This document shows positions 19,501-29,219 of a stretch of 64,000 nt of DNA, piece after piece. The translations under genes and the position numbers were made by a program. Location of the stretch: NCBI GenBank assembly GCA_018699955.1, contig JABISG010000059.1:1-64000 (forward strand), in the 5' to 3' direction. How positions within the stretch are numbered: position 1 is the first letter of the stretch; each line of letters opens with the position of its first letter. Below the pieces are notes generated by a model. The model saw only the letters and a program-made list of their open reading frames with translations. It did no database searches and was not told where the DNA came from. The DNA comes from Planctomycetaceae bacterium (GTDB lineage Bacteria > Planctomycetota > Planctomycetia > Planctomycetales > Planctomycetaceae).

Positions 19501-20220
19501 CAATTGCTGATTCGGATTCAAATTCAACCGCCCAACGCCCAACGCGTCGTCGAGAATTGCCTTCACCGTCAGCGTGATCTCTCGCGACGTTTCATCCCGT
19601 TTCCCCAGCAGTGAATCGCGGGGAATGGAACTTGGCACCTCGACCCACACCGAGACCGTCTCGCCAACCTCGACTCCTAACGGCTTCCCGTTTTTATCTG
19701 TCTGGACGTTGCCGTCGCTGTCTTTTTTCTGCAACTGGTCCGCGAGCCGACGGCTGAGGATGATCTCGCCATCCTCGGGACGTGGTACTTCGCCGTGATC
19801 GGTCATGTCCCACAGCGTCTCTTCAACACCGAAAATGCTCACCTTGCCGGCGCGAAGGATCAGAGCGGATTCGGCTTCATCGCCAGCGTCGGATTCCTTT
19901 TGGTATTCCAACGCGCCGGTCATCACCAGTGCCGGGGCGACTGTATCGAACTGTTTCGCGAATTCCGGGTGAGCCGCCAGTTCGCCTGCCAACTCCTGGC
20001 GGAAGAACCGTGGGGAGTTCAGAACGTGATCGATCTTTCCCAGCCGCTCTTCGGTCATCTGCCGCAAGCTGCCGCGGACCGAATCGCCGACGATCAACGC
20101 TCCGCCAATCACGGCCGTCCCGGCAATCACGCCCAACAGCACGGCGAGGTTGGTCCGCCAGTAGCAGAGAATGCTCTGCAGTAACAGTCGGGTGGTGGTC
20201 ATTCTGTTTGACGTCGCCAT
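16579..20220 (-). CDS. large ABC transporter permease with duplicated FtsX domains
   Basis: 1213 residues. An N-terminal TM (LAVLLGVIAGTAVIGGALI) and a long extracytoplasmic region (about 50-530) precede a first FtsX core of TMs from about 535 to 800. A second extracytoplasmic part and a second FtsX core close the protein (TLGGLGLLLGTLGLATVMLR ... GVFVVGMIAAFIAVAEAV). Both FtsX cores carry the ERR..(N/A)..LLxAVGF pattern typical of LolC/LolE and MacB permeases, so one chain may replace a LolC-LolE pair. The ATPase gene ends 40 bases upstream on the same strand. Likely role: moving lipoprotein or another envelope substrate, not a solute. An alternative ATG at 20202 exists. Confidence 0.85.
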   Translation of the reverse strand: MATSNRMTTTRLLLQSILCYWRTNLAVLLGVIAGTAVIGGALIVGDSVRGSLRQMTEERLGKIDHVLNSPRFFRQELAGELAAHPEFAKQFDTVAPALVMTGALEYQKESDAGDEAESALILRAGKVSIFGVEETLWDMTDHGEVPRPEDGEIILSRRLADQLQKKDSDGNVQTDKNGKPLGVEVGETVSVWVEVPSSIPRDSLLGKRDETSREITLTVKAILDDALGVGRLNLNPNQQLPMNAFMSLDTLQRALDLNQTRDRKTRTVTPARVNTLFVAAKSKADREGDKAPAAANRLTHLLTERWTLADLELRVAANEKRQYLSLESEQQILSVEFAAAGRRTAERLDLQHASSLVYLANKIAGSKESAKFSRYSIVAGLDMAEPPDFDAFTFAAGGPPTDKEIVLDSWLADDLGVHIGDDVNLWYYEVGNHGDLPEQKRTFKLSGIVEMTGSAIDSGLTPSVKGITDVETFDEWDAPFTMKKVTDRDDDFWDEYRATPKAFVTLSTAQTLWRSRYGQLTSVRVSPPKAESLEESAEIYSREVLNTIDPNEIGMAFDAVKQRQLAAASGTTDFAVYFIAFSFFLIASATILIGLLFRLGIERRSTNVGLLGAVGFAPRRVNRLFLTEGLIVVGSGAGLGLLAAYGYAWMMVYGLKTWWFGAIGTKFLFVHVTPLSLLIGFVGSVVVAAVAIWWAMRQLRALSNRELLSGAVETSLTGEARLQRGRKASIIALSCSVIAAVMLIAAASIPQLSEREAFGGFSWQVVSFFLVGVLLLTASLTFLSAWLDSDRSTAVRGSGAIGMGRLGIRNAARHRQRSVLTTGLIASATFVIVAIAAGHRNPAVEQPKMNSGNGGFTLVAETSQPIYEDLNDEQARKTRALDFDKTVGDQSAISRAERNNRLLAEMEVFPFHVKPGENASCLNIYQTHLPTVLGVPQRMIERGGFKFSGAKQDNPWTLLEERLEDETVNTKQSIPIYPVLADMNTLQYSLHKGVGSTIDVPDDENPEYKLKIVGQFDGSVFQGVLLMSDENFRRLYSDRKGFEYFLIEVPVADADDLSSILETGLNDFGFDAEPVAKRLDDFLSVQNTYLSTFQTLGGLGLLLGTLGLATVMLRNVFERRAELALLRAVGFRNGHLAWLVLWENAFLLTWGLLAGTASALLAMTPHLLSIGADVPWTSVITILAGVFVVGMIAAFIAVAEAVSTPILATLRSE

Positions 20221-20260
20221 TTATAGAGACGAATGAGATCAAGAGGCGAGTGAAAACGTG

Positions 20261-20947
20261 TTAATCTGTGGCATCGACCAGTTTGCCGTCGATGAGTTCG
20301 TAGCGCTGGGGAAAGCGGTTGGCGAGCGACTGGCTGTGTGTGACGCAAATCAACATTGTGTTTTGCTCGCCCGCTAGTTCCAGTAGGAGTGATCCGATCG
20401 ATTCGGCCGTTTGCTGATCGAGATTGCCGGTTGGTTCGTCGGCCAGCAACAGTGCCGGCTGATTGAGCAAGGCGCGGCAGACGGCGACGCGTTGTCGTTC
20501 GCCGCCGGAAATCTGTGCCGGGTGATGCGTCATTCGTTCGGCCAGACCGACGCGTTCCAACAGTTCTCTTGCACGTTCTTCTTCGGCAGCACCCGCGCCG
20601 CTGCCGGCCAACGCGGGGATCAGCACGTTTTCCAAAACCGAACATTGCGGCAACAGGTGATGGTCTTGAAAGATGAATCCGATGTTCTTGTTGCGATAGG
20701 CGGCCAGCTGGGAACTGTCCATGTTGAACGGATTCTCGCCGAGTACGCTGAGCTTCCCGCCGGTCGGTTCATCGAGCGTGCCGATGATGTAGAGCAGCGT
20801 GCTCTTGCCCGAGCCGGACGGACCGGTAATCGCCGCTGCGTCGCCGCGCTTCAGTTGGAGATCGACGCCGCTGAGAACATCGAGTTCGCCGGCGGCACCG
20901 GTGAATCGTTTCGTTAACTCGCTGACGGTCAGGTCGCTATCGCTCAT
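20261..20947 (-). CDS. ABC transporter ATP-binding protein (LolD/MacB type)
   Basis: 228 residues with Walker A GPSGSGKSTL, Q-loop NIGFIFQDHHLLPQCS, signature ISGGERQRVA and Walker B ALLLADEPTGNLD. The LLP-after-Q-loop and NLD patterns are typical of the lipoprotein-release and macrolide-export class. It directly precedes the duplicated FtsX permease and surely forms its motor. It follows the thioesterase gene on the same strand after a repeat element (20978-21021). Confidence 0.93.
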   Translation of the reverse strand: MSDSDLTVSELTKRFTGAAGELDVLSGVDLQLKRGDAAAITGPSGSGKSTLLYIIGTLDEPTGGKLSVLGENPFNMDSSQLAAYRNKNIGFIFQDHHLLPQCSVLENVLIPALAGSGAGAAEEERARELLERVGLAERMTHHPAQISGGERQRVAVCRALLNQPALLLADEPTGNLDQQTAESIGSLLLELAGEQNTMLICVTHSQSLANRFPQRYELIDGKLVDATD

Positions 20948-20977
20948 GGTGTTTGTCGATTCGTGAGTTCATCGGTT

Positions 20978-21021
20978 AGCTGCGACGCGGTAGCGGAGCG
21001 CTCCCCTGTCGGGTCGCGGCT
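20978..21021. repeat. palindromic intergenic repeat overlapping a stop codon
   Basis: Arms AGCTGCGAC (20978-20986) and GTCGCGGCT (21013-21021), one mismatch. The right arm supplies the first bases of the TAG stop of the thioesterase gene. This resembles repeats found in other planctomycete intergenic regions and could terminate or attenuate transcription between the thioesterase and the ABC ATPase. Confidence 0.5.
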
Positions 21022-21439
21022 AAACATACTGTTCCAATTGGCTGCGATATTCGCCCGGGATTTTGATCGATTTCATTTCTTCATCGCCACCGAAGTGACA
21101 GCAGACGGTTTTGAGTTGACCGTGCGCGATACGGGTTTCGCCGCGGTGAAACTCGATGCCGAATGTCACCGACTTCACGCCGATTCGTTTGACAAAAACG
21201 CTGACGTCCAGCACGTCCTCGAATCGAGCGGGCGCGTTGAAAGAGCAGGAAGCGGAAACACGCGGCCAACTAATCACCGTGCCGTCGTCCTGCCGGTTGA
21301 TGAGTTCCAACCCCAGAGTGCGAAACAGTTCGTGTTCGGCCTGTTCCATGTAGATATAGAAATTCGCGAAATGCGCGATCCCAGCCATATCGGTTTCGCA
21401 GAATTCGACGCGGCGGGTGGTGCGAAAGACTTCGGACAT
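21020..21439 (-). CDS. YbgC/FcbC-type acyl-CoA thioesterase (hotdog fold)
   Basis: 139 residues. The N-terminal pattern VEFCETDMAGIAHFANFYIY contains the catalytic Asp of 4-hydroxybenzoyl-CoA thioesterase-like proteins, followed by the hotdog helix and strands (FGIEFHRGETRIAHGQLKTV). It hydrolyses acyl-CoA or 4-hydroxybenzoyl-CoA-like thioesters in the cytoplasm. The open frame extends to 21802, but homology begins at MSEVFRTTRRVEF (21439), although its ribosome site is weak. It lies between the SSS symporter and the ABC ATPase. Confidence 0.85.
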   Translation of the reverse strand: MSEVFRTTRRVEFCETDMAGIAHFANFYIYMEQAEHELFRTLGLELINRQDDGTVISWPRVSASCSFNAPARFEDVLDVSVFVKRIGVKSVTFGIEFHRGETRIAHGQLKTVCCHFGGDEEMKSIKIPGEYRSQLEQYV

Positions 21440-21495
21440 TGTTGACTCATGCTGGGAGGACGAGGGGAATGAACCCCCACGCTCGCTGGGAAGTT

Positions 21496-23030
<1,535 letters not shown>

Positions 23031-23034
<4 letters not shown>

Positions 23035-23267
23035 GGTCGCTCACCTCCGTTTGACGATTCGGCGTTCTCGCTCTCACTCGATTCGTCGATGGGCCAGGCA
23101 TAGAGCGTGGCCAGCAGCCACGTTGCCCCGGCGGCCAGCGAAATTCCAATGTGAACCGCCAACCCCTCCGGCAGAAAGCCGAACAAGAGTTTCGTGCTGT
23201 CGATGGCGATGCCACTTTGATGCAGCACGACCAAAATGAGCAGCAGACCCCAAACGACGTATCGCAT
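23031..23267 (-). CDS. small two-TM partner of the SSS symporter (DUF3311/YhdT-like)
   Basis: 78 residues with two TM helices (YVVWGLLLILVVLHQSGIA and HIGISLAAGATWLLATLYAW) and an acidic tail. Small proteins of this kind precede SSS symporters in many bacteria. The short motif AGATWLLATLYAWP resembles the conserved DUF3311 region. AAGG lies six bases before the ATG. The 4-base stop/start overlap with the symporter implies coupled translation and probably a stable complex. Confidence 0.8.
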
Positions 23268-23286
23268 CGGCTGCCTTTCGTAGCTT

Positions 23287-23346
23287 CAGAAACCCGGTTT
23301 CTCCGACGGCTTGCCTCGCGCCGCGGAACGCCGCAGAGAGCGTTCC
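23287..23346. repeat. two adjoining dispersed repeats
   Basis: The first (23287-23306) is a 20-base unit CAGAAACCCGGTTTCTCCGA that recurs exactly, inverted, at 28432-28451. The second is a hairpin GGAACGC (23325-23331) / GCGTTCC (23340-23346) that abuts the TAG stop of the TRAP fusion gene at 23347. Together they fill the gap between the TRAP gene and the symporter pair. Confidence 0.65.
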
Positions 23347-26094
23347 CTACGGTGTCGCCGCCGGCGACTCTGCGTTTGTCTTCAGCCGATTGATCACGAC
23401 CAGCACAGCGAACAATGCACCGCCGACGATGTTGGTGAATGCACCAATCTGCGTCCCTCCGATTTCCAGATCGGGCGAAAGCAGCAGCGCCGCTGCAAAC
23501 AACATCAATACGCGAACCCACGTCCGCAGATCGGAACTCATGTAGCCGGCAATCCCCGCCGCCAGCGCCACAATGCCCACCAGCGCGGCAAGCATGGCCA
23601 ACGCGACCGACAACATCGAGAGTCGTTGGTCGGTGAACTGCAGTCGGTTGTCATCGATCGCGGCACCGGAACCGGTCGGTTCCTCGTTGGTTTGTGACGG
23701 ATCGAATGTCAGCGATCCGAGATGCAGCGGCTCGCCGTCCTGTGTCAGATAAAATGTGGTGCCGCTGTCGTCCTCTTCCAAATCGCTCGGTGAAACGACG
23801 GTTCCTTCACCCGTGAACAGCACGATGTCGTCGCCGGTTTCGATCCGTTGATCCGCAGTCAGCGTGAGTTCGCTTATCGTTGCCGGATTGAGTGGAATAC
23901 GTTCTCGGTCGTATGTCGTAATTATCCAATCGCCGGAATCGACTTCCGAGCGAAACGTGCCGAAATCATTCGTCCGTAGGGTTGTTGCGGCTGAATCTCC
24001 CTGTGCGGTGGCGATCTCAATTTTCGAGAATGTTCGCGGCTCGCCGTACCACACCAGTTTGCCATTAATCGGTGCCGGTTCGCCCACCTTCACTTCCTTG
24101 GGACGCATCAACTTGACGGTCACTTCCGGTTTGTCGCTCATCAGCAACAATTCGGGGCGATAGACGAACATGAACGGCAGCGTGAAACCAACCAGCGAGA
24201 ACCGAAATGCGGCCAGCGCCGTCGGCATGATGCGTGAGCCGGCTATCGACGCACTGGCATAGGCGGCCAGCGCAACCGGCGGGGTGACCATCGACATCAT
24301 TCCGAAGTAGAAAATGAACAGATGCGCTGCCAACGGGATGATGCCCAATTCGCTAAGCAGTGAACCCATCAATGTCGCCATCAACAGGTAACAAACGACC
24401 GACGGAACTCCCATTCCCAGCACGATCGAGCAGGCCATAATGCCGACCAACGCCATCAGCAGATTCGATTCGACTTGGTCGCGGATGGCCGCACTGAAGT
24501 CGGCGGCGATACCGGTTTGCTGCACGATGCCGATGATAATGCCGACACAAGCGCTCGCCGCCACCAGCGACACGCCGTTCTTGGCCGATTTTGTCAGTGC
24601 GTTAATAATCGTCGGTCGCCAGTCGCGGTTGATCGTGCCGAAGATAATCATCCCCAACATTCCAAAGATGGACGAGTCGAGCAGCGACTCGAAGATGCGG
24701 AGAATGGAAAGGTCGCCGGTATTCAGGTCGAGCCACGATTTCGCGACGTATGCAATCGCCCATTGGATATAGGGCAGAATCGAGTCGGGGAGTAACTTTA
24801 GGATCTGTGGGCTGAATTGGTGGATCAGGATGACGACGAAGAAACTCGTGATCGCAAAGATGCGAGGGGCCGTTGCCAGTTTGAGCCGCTTTCGCATCGT
24901 CCCCAACAGCAGGATGAGAACCAGCGAACCGGTGACTGCGCGGAATGGCGAGAAGTTCATCAACAGCAGCCCGACCAACGCCACCAGCGCGCCGACAAAG
25001 ACAATCGCCTCGAATTGCCACAGTGATCGAACTTGGTCTTCGGCAGATTTTTGTACGTTCTGTGCGCCGATCCGCCGTGAGTAGTAATGCACGATCATGT
25101 AGATCGAAAAATAATACAGCACGGCCGGCAACAACGCTGCCGTCGCAATCTGCAGGAAGGTCACCTGCGGTTCGACCAGTTCGAGCATCATGTAGGCGCC
25201 GGCACCCATTACCGGAGGGACGAGCGCACCGCCGGCGGCTGCGGCGGCCGTAATTCCTCCGGCGATTCGTGGCTCGAAACCGGAATTGCGCATCATCGGA
25301 ATCGTAAAGGCACCGGTGGTGACGGCGTTGGCAACCGCGCTGCCGGAAAGCGAACCCATCAGCCCACTGCCCAGCACCGAAATCTTTGCCGGTCCGCCGG
25401 GACTGCGTCCGAAAACGCGTTCGGCAAAGTCGATGATGAATTGCGTCGCCCCGGACATTTCCAGGAACGAGCCGAACACGACGAATAAGAACACGTACTT
25501 GAACATCACGCCGGCCGCCGGCCCGAATACACCCAGCGTCTGCAGGAATGTTGTGCTGGCGATGCTCTTGAGGCTCTGTCCTTGATGTGGAAAGAGCATA
25601 TCGGGCATTGCGGCCCAGCCATGTTGGGATGCCAGATAGCAGTAAAAAGAGTGTCCCACAAACAGCAGCGCCAACGCGGGGACAATCCAGCCGATACTGC
25701 GGCGGGTGACTTCGAGTACCAAAAACAGACCGATGAGGCCGATAGCGAAGTCGGTACTGTTTTCGTCACTGGCGCGTGCCGTTAGCGACTGTATGCCGCC
25801 CTTTTCTCCCGCCATCCAAAACTGCTGGAGCCACGGTTCGCTCTGGACGATGACGAAACCACAGCAAACGACGGTTGCCAGCGCGAGCAGCACGTCGGTG
25901 GCGCGCAGCGCGACGTTATTCTCGAACCGCTTGTGGACCGGGAAGACGAGAAAACAAATCGTCATGCCGAGCATCACGAAAACTGCAAGCGCAGACTGCT
26001 GCTGCAACTGGGGGAAGTTGACTTCCACCAGAGTGAATAGACAGAGGGCGACACCCAACAGGGTCACCACAACATTGCGAATCCGCTCGAACAC
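23347..26094 (-). CDS. TRAP transporter fused 4TM/12TM permease with long C-terminal extension
   Basis: 915 residues. The DctQ-like four-TM part (about 1-150) is fused to a DctM-like part (about 185-650), with GPAAGVMFKYVFLFVVFGSF, GSGLMGSLSGSAVANAVTTG and the MGVPSVVCYLLMATLMGSL region. After residue 655 comes a soluble beta-rich region (about 655-800, DUF3394-like), then three or so more TM helices (about 815-905). It imports an unidentified carboxylate-like solute using an ion gradient. GTG start with AGGAG nine bases upstream. The binding-protein gene ends 12 bases before, so the two genes form one operon. Confidence 0.9.
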   Translation of the reverse strand: MFERIRNVVVTLLGVALCLFTLVEVNFPQLQQQSALAVFVMLGMTICFLVFPVHKRFENNVALRATDVLLALATVVCCGFVIVQSEPWLQQFWMAGEKGGIQSLTARASDENSTDFAIGLIGLFLVLEVTRRSIGWIVPALALLFVGHSFYCYLASQHGWAAMPDMLFPHQGQSLKSIASTTFLQTLGVFGPAAGVMFKYVFLFVVFGSFLEMSGATQFIIDFAERVFGRSPGGPAKISVLGSGLMGSLSGSAVANAVTTGAFTIPMMRNSGFEPRIAGGITAAAAAGGALVPPVMGAGAYMMLELVEPQVTFLQIATAALLPAVLYYFSIYMIVHYYSRRIGAQNVQKSAEDQVRSLWQFEAIVFVGALVALVGLLLMNFSPFRAVTGSLVLILLLGTMRKRLKLATAPRIFAITSFFVVILIHQFSPQILKLLPDSILPYIQWAIAYVAKSWLDLNTGDLSILRIFESLLDSSIFGMLGMIIFGTINRDWRPTIINALTKSAKNGVSLVAASACVGIIIGIVQQTGIAADFSAAIRDQVESNLLMALVGIMACSIVLGMGVPSVVCYLLMATLMGSLLSELGIIPLAAHLFIFYFGMMSMVTPPVALAAYASASIAGSRIMPTALAAFRFSLVGFTLPFMFVYRPELLLMSDKPEVTVKLMRPKEVKVGEPAPINGKLVWYGEPRTFSKIEIATAQGDSAATTLRTNDFGTFRSEVDSGDWIITTYDRERIPLNPATISELTLTADQRIETGDDIVLFTGEGTVVSPSDLEEDDSGTTFYLTQDGEPLHLGSLTFDPSQTNEEPTGSGAAIDDNRLQFTDQRLSMLSVALAMLAALVGIVALAAGIAGYMSSDLRTWVRVLMLFAAALLLSPDLEIGGTQIGAFTNIVGGALFAVLVVINRLKTNAESPAATP

Positions 26095-26106
26095 CAGGCG
26101 CCGCTC

Positions 26107-27201
26107 CTATTCGTTCGCATCGCCCGATTGATCGTCCGTCGCGGGAGCATCATCGCCCGCCTCACCCTCTTCGGCCGCTTCCGGCCAGATGCCCGCTTCT
26201 TTGTAGTAACGGATCGCGCCGGGGTGAAATTCGGTCCCGGTATTTCGCGGGGCGTTCTTTTCGTTGATAAACTTCTTGGCACCCGGATGAGAAATCTTCG
26301 CCCGATTTGTCCAGATCGTCTTCGTAATCTGGTAGACGAACTCATCATCCTGATCGGCCGAAGTGATCAGATGCATCGCGCCGACGTTCAGGCCGTGGTA
26401 GTCTTCCTTCAGGTCATCGTAGGTACCCGCTTTGACAGTGATCTCGCTGAAAAACGGATAGTCTTTCACCAACTGTTTGCGAGCCTCTTCCTCGAACGGA
26501 ATCAAGTGGATTCCCAGCACGCTTGCCTGCTGAATGGCCGGCGAGGGAACGGCACCGCCGAGAAACGCGGCATCGGCCACATTATCGCTCAACTGAGTCA
26601 CCGAATCGGCAAAGTTGGCATTGAGCTTGGTGAAGTCAGACAGCTTGACGCCGTGTGCTTCCAGCAGCGGTTCGATGAACATCTCGAATCCCGCTCCATT
26701 CGGACCGCAGATGACGCGTTTTCCTTTCAGATCCTGAATCGTCTTGATTCCGGAATCCGACTTTGTGACAAACATGGCAACCAGCGGCGCAATAGTTGTG
26801 ATCGCGCGAATTTCGAATTTCTTTTCCCACACACCCGTGCCGTTGACGGCATTGTAGCTGATGGCCGAATTGGAAATTCCAAGGTCGTATTCCCCTTGAT
26901 CCAACAGCCGGATATTTTGCTGCGAACCCTTGGTCCCCCTGGCCTGCGCTTTCCAGTTATTGTCACCACCGTTCTTGTTGAGTACCACGCACAACGAGTC
27001 GCCAACCTGCTGGAACGTTCCGCCGATGGGCGAAGTTCCCATGCTGAGGAACTTTTTCTTGCCGGTGTTGGTGGTGGTGCCACCATTTGTGCCACCCCCA
27101 TTTCCGCCACCGCCATTTCCGCCACCACAACCATTCAACACCATCGCAAGCGACAGCATCGTTGCCATCGTCGCGGAGAATCGCAACCATTTTCCGTTCA
27201 T
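26107..27201 (-). CDS. TAXI-family TRAP solute-binding lipoprotein
   Basis: 364 residues. Lipoprotein signal MATMLSLAMVLNGC, with the lipidated Cys at about residue 25, then a flexible G/N/T linker (GGGNGGGGNGGGTNGGTTT). The TAXI fold begins FLSMGTSPIGGTFQQVGDS and continues with the ligand-site region AQARGTKGSQQNIRLLDQGE and LKGKRVICGPNGAGFEMF. It captures the solute outside the cytoplasmic membrane and hands it to the downstream fused permease. GAGG lies ten bases before the ATG. The acidic tail (EEGEAGDDAPATDDQSGD) is an addition. Confidence 0.93.
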   Translation of the reverse strand: MNGKWLRFSATMATMLSLAMVLNGCGGGNGGGGNGGGTNGGTTTNTGKKKFLSMGTSPIGGTFQQVGDSLCVVLNKNGGDNNWKAQARGTKGSQQNIRLLDQGEYDLGISNSAISYNAVNGTGVWEKKFEIRAITTIAPLVAMFVTKSDSGIKTIQDLKGKRVICGPNGAGFEMFIEPLLEAHGVKLSDFTKLNANFADSVTQLSDNVADAAFLGGAVPSPAIQQASVLGIHLIPFEEEARKQLVKDYPFFSEITVKAGTYDDLKEDYHGLNVGAMHLITSADQDDEFVYQITKTIWTNRAKISHPGAKKFINEKNAPRNTGTEFHPGAIRYYKEAGIWPEAAEEGEAGDDAPATDDQSGDANE

Positions 27202-27405
27202 CTGAATGAATCCTCAAAACAGGCGGGACAACATCGGGTGGGCTGAGAAATCTCAGAACGTTTAGACTAACAGGGTCCCTGCACGCTTTCCAGTGTGACG
27301 GCGAACGGCCGGTTTCTCCCCGCTGGGCGCAACACTCCTGCCACGATACAGTCGGTGTACTTCAAAAGAAGCGAACAATAGAACCTTCAACAAGGAGTCG
27401 AACGC

Positions 27406-28404
27406 GTGGCAGGTCGGGGAAAAGTTGTGGTGACCGATTTCATCGGAGAACCGATGAAGGACGAGTTGAAGATTCTGGGCGATATCGCCGACGTCGTGGC
27501 GTTGAACGCCGGATGCGAAGAGGATCTCTTCGGCCGGATTGAAGATGCCGATGCGATTATGGTTTACCACTGCATCGAGGTGACCGCGCGGACGATCGAT
27601 CGCCTTGAAAATTGCAAACTCATCGTGCGTTGCGGCGTCGGTTTCGACAACGTCGATGCGGTAGCCGCTCGCAAAAGAGGAATCCCCGTCGCCAACGTTC
27701 CCGATTACGGCACCGAGGAAGTGGCCGACTCGGCGATTGGATTGACGCTCTCTCTCACGCGCGGCATCTCGTATCTCGACAATCGTCTTCGCCGCACGCC
27801 GCAGCATGAATGGACACACTTCAGCGTTCGGCCACTCACGCGCTTGCGGGGGCAGACGTTCGGAATCATTGGCATCGGCCGTATTGGAACGGCGGCCGCG
27901 CTGCGCGCAAAAACGCTCGGCATGAACGTGTTGTTTTACGATCCTTACGTACCCGATGGTTACGACAAAGCGCTCGGCGTCCGCCGCGCCGAAACGCTGG
28001 AAGAACTGCTGTCGCAATCGAAGGTTGTCAGCCCGCATTGCCCGCTGACTGATGAGACGCGACACATCATCAACGCCGACACGATCGCTCAAATGCCGGG
28101 CGGTTCGTATGTCATCAACACATCGCGCGGCGGGGTTGTCGATACAACGGCCGTTCTCGATGCCGTCACGTCGAGCCATCTGGCTGGTGCAGCCATCGAC
28201 GTGCTGGAGCAGGAACCGCCCGACGCAAACGATCCACTGATCGCCGCCTGGCGAAACCCCGATCACCCGGCACACGACCGGCTGATCATTAACCCACACG
28301 CCGCCTTTTATTCAGAAGAGGGCCAGCGCGACATGTGCGTCAAAGGCAGCGAAAACTGCCGCCGCGTGCTGCTGGGAGAAGCTCCACGGAATGTGGTGAA
28401 TTGA
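27406..28404 (+). CDS. D-2-hydroxyacid dehydrogenase (CtBP / PGDH-like)
   Basis: 332 residues. The NAD-binding motif is GIIGIGRIGTAAALRA. The catalytic Arg is in INTSRGGVVD, Glu in DVLEQEPPD and His in NPHAAFYSEE, the complete triad for NAD-dependent reduction of 2-keto acids. GVGFDNVDAVAARKRGIPVA and YGTEEVADSAIGLTLSLTRG are close to C-terminal-binding-protein type dehydrogenases. The natural substrate is not clear (glyoxylate, hydroxypyruvate or another 2-oxo acid). GTG start with AAGGAG eight bases upstream. Divergent from the TAXI operon, whose substrate it might process. Confidence 0.88.
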   Translation: MAGRGKVVVTDFIGEPMKDELKILGDIADVVALNAGCEEDLFGRIEDADAIMVYHCIEVTARTIDRLENCKLIVRCGVGFDNVDAVAARKRGIPVANVPDYGTEEVADSAIGLTLSLTRGISYLDNRLRRTPQHEWTHFSVRPLTRLRGQTFGIIGIGRIGTAAALRAKTLGMNVLFYDPYVPDGYDKALGVRRAETLEELLSQSKVVSPHCPLTDETRHIINADTIAQMPGGSYVINTSRGGVVDTTAVLDAVTSSHLAGAAIDVLEQEPPDANDPLIAAWRNPDHPAHDRLIINPHAAFYSEEGQRDMCVKGSENCRRVLLGEAPRNVVN

Positions 28405-28420
28405 ACGTCGCGTGAAGACA

Positions 28421-28451
28421 CCCGGGTTTCTTCGGAGAAACCGGGTTTCTG
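28421..28451. terminator. terminator hairpin built from a dispersed repeat
   Basis: CCCGGGTTTCT, loop TCGG, AGAAACCGGG, then TTTC. It follows the dehydrogenase stop by 16 bases. Positions 28432-28451 are the exact inverse of the 20-base repeat at 23287-23306. Confidence 0.65.
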
Positions 28452-28486
28452 GATGCAGACAACCTTGATGCAATGGAGACGTTGCA

Positions 28487-29209
28487 ATGACCGGCGAACG
28501 TGAGAGTCGCAGTCAAGTGGTGAACTGGGTCGTGGGTTCAGTTGCAACATTCATCATCACGACAACGGTGATTTCTGTGATCCTCGGCGTTGTGGAGGTG
28601 CAGAGAGTCATGGGGTTGAAGCAGACTCGCAACGACCTTAAGTGGATGGGCTTGGCGCTTCACCAATACCACGAGAGTTACGACTGCTTTCCTCCCCCGG
28701 TCGTGTTCGACGCTGCCGGGAAACCATTCCATTCGTGGCGATCGATCATCCATCCTCAACTTTCTTCCGTAGGTGGCGACAGCCAAGTGTTTGCGATGTA
28801 CCGTTTTGAGGAACGTTGGAACAGTCCACACAACGTCGCGGCGGCAAACGCCAACCATTTCAGCACTAACGGCTACTCATTCCTGGCCATCGTCGGTCCT
28901 GAAGCCGCTTGGCAAAAAGACGGTTGCCGGCGAATGCGTGACTTCAAGGATGGAACGTGGAACACGATTCTCGCGGTGGGCATCAAGAACATCGACGTGG
29001 GATGGCACGAACCGTGTGATTTGACGTTCGATGGCGAGAAGTTGTGGCTGGAACGTGACGGACGAAAGCAACCGGTTGACCTGTCGGAGTCCGAAGGGTT
29101 CGCTCTCTTTGCAGACGGCAGTGTTAGACGGCTCGGAGAAGGAGTTCCGGAATCTACTCTCAAAGCCTTCATCACGCGTGCTGGCGGTGAAGAGGTCAAT
29201 GGTTATTGA
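28487..29209 (+). CDS. short DUF1559-type protein
   Basis: 240 residues. An N-terminal TM (WVVGSVATFIITTTVISVIL) is followed by the DUF1559 hallmarks: a helix with TRNDLKWMGLALHQYHESYD and FPPPVVFDAAGKPFHSWRS, and the ending FALFADGSVRRLGEGV..ITRAGGE. DUF1559 proteins are pseudopilin-like and abundant in planctomycetes. This one lacks a classical G-F-T-L-x-E prepilin cleavage site and is shorter than the usual 300-plus residues. GGAG lies eight bases upstream. Role unknown. Confidence 0.75.
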   Translation: MTGERESRSQVVNWVVGSVATFIITTTVISVILGVVEVQRVMGLKQTRNDLKWMGLALHQYHESYDCFPPPVVFDAAGKPFHSWRSIIHPQLSSVGGDSQVFAMYRFEERWNSPHNVAAANANHFSTNGYSFLAIVGPEAAWQKDGCRRMRDFKDGTWNTILAVGIKNIDVGWHEPCDLTFDGEKLWLERDGRKQPVDLSESEGFALFADGSVRRLGEGVPESTLKAFITRAGGEEVNGY

Positions 29210-29219
29210 TACCGGGCCG

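Noticed and set aside
26128-27246. 372-codon plus-strand frame opposite the TAXI gene
   Set aside because: Antisense shadow of a well-supported lipoprotein gene; no domain pattern.
27262-28299. 345-codon minus-strand frame opposite the hydroxyacid dehydrogenase
   Set aside because: Antisense shadow; the plus strand has a complete catalytic triad and a good ribosome site.
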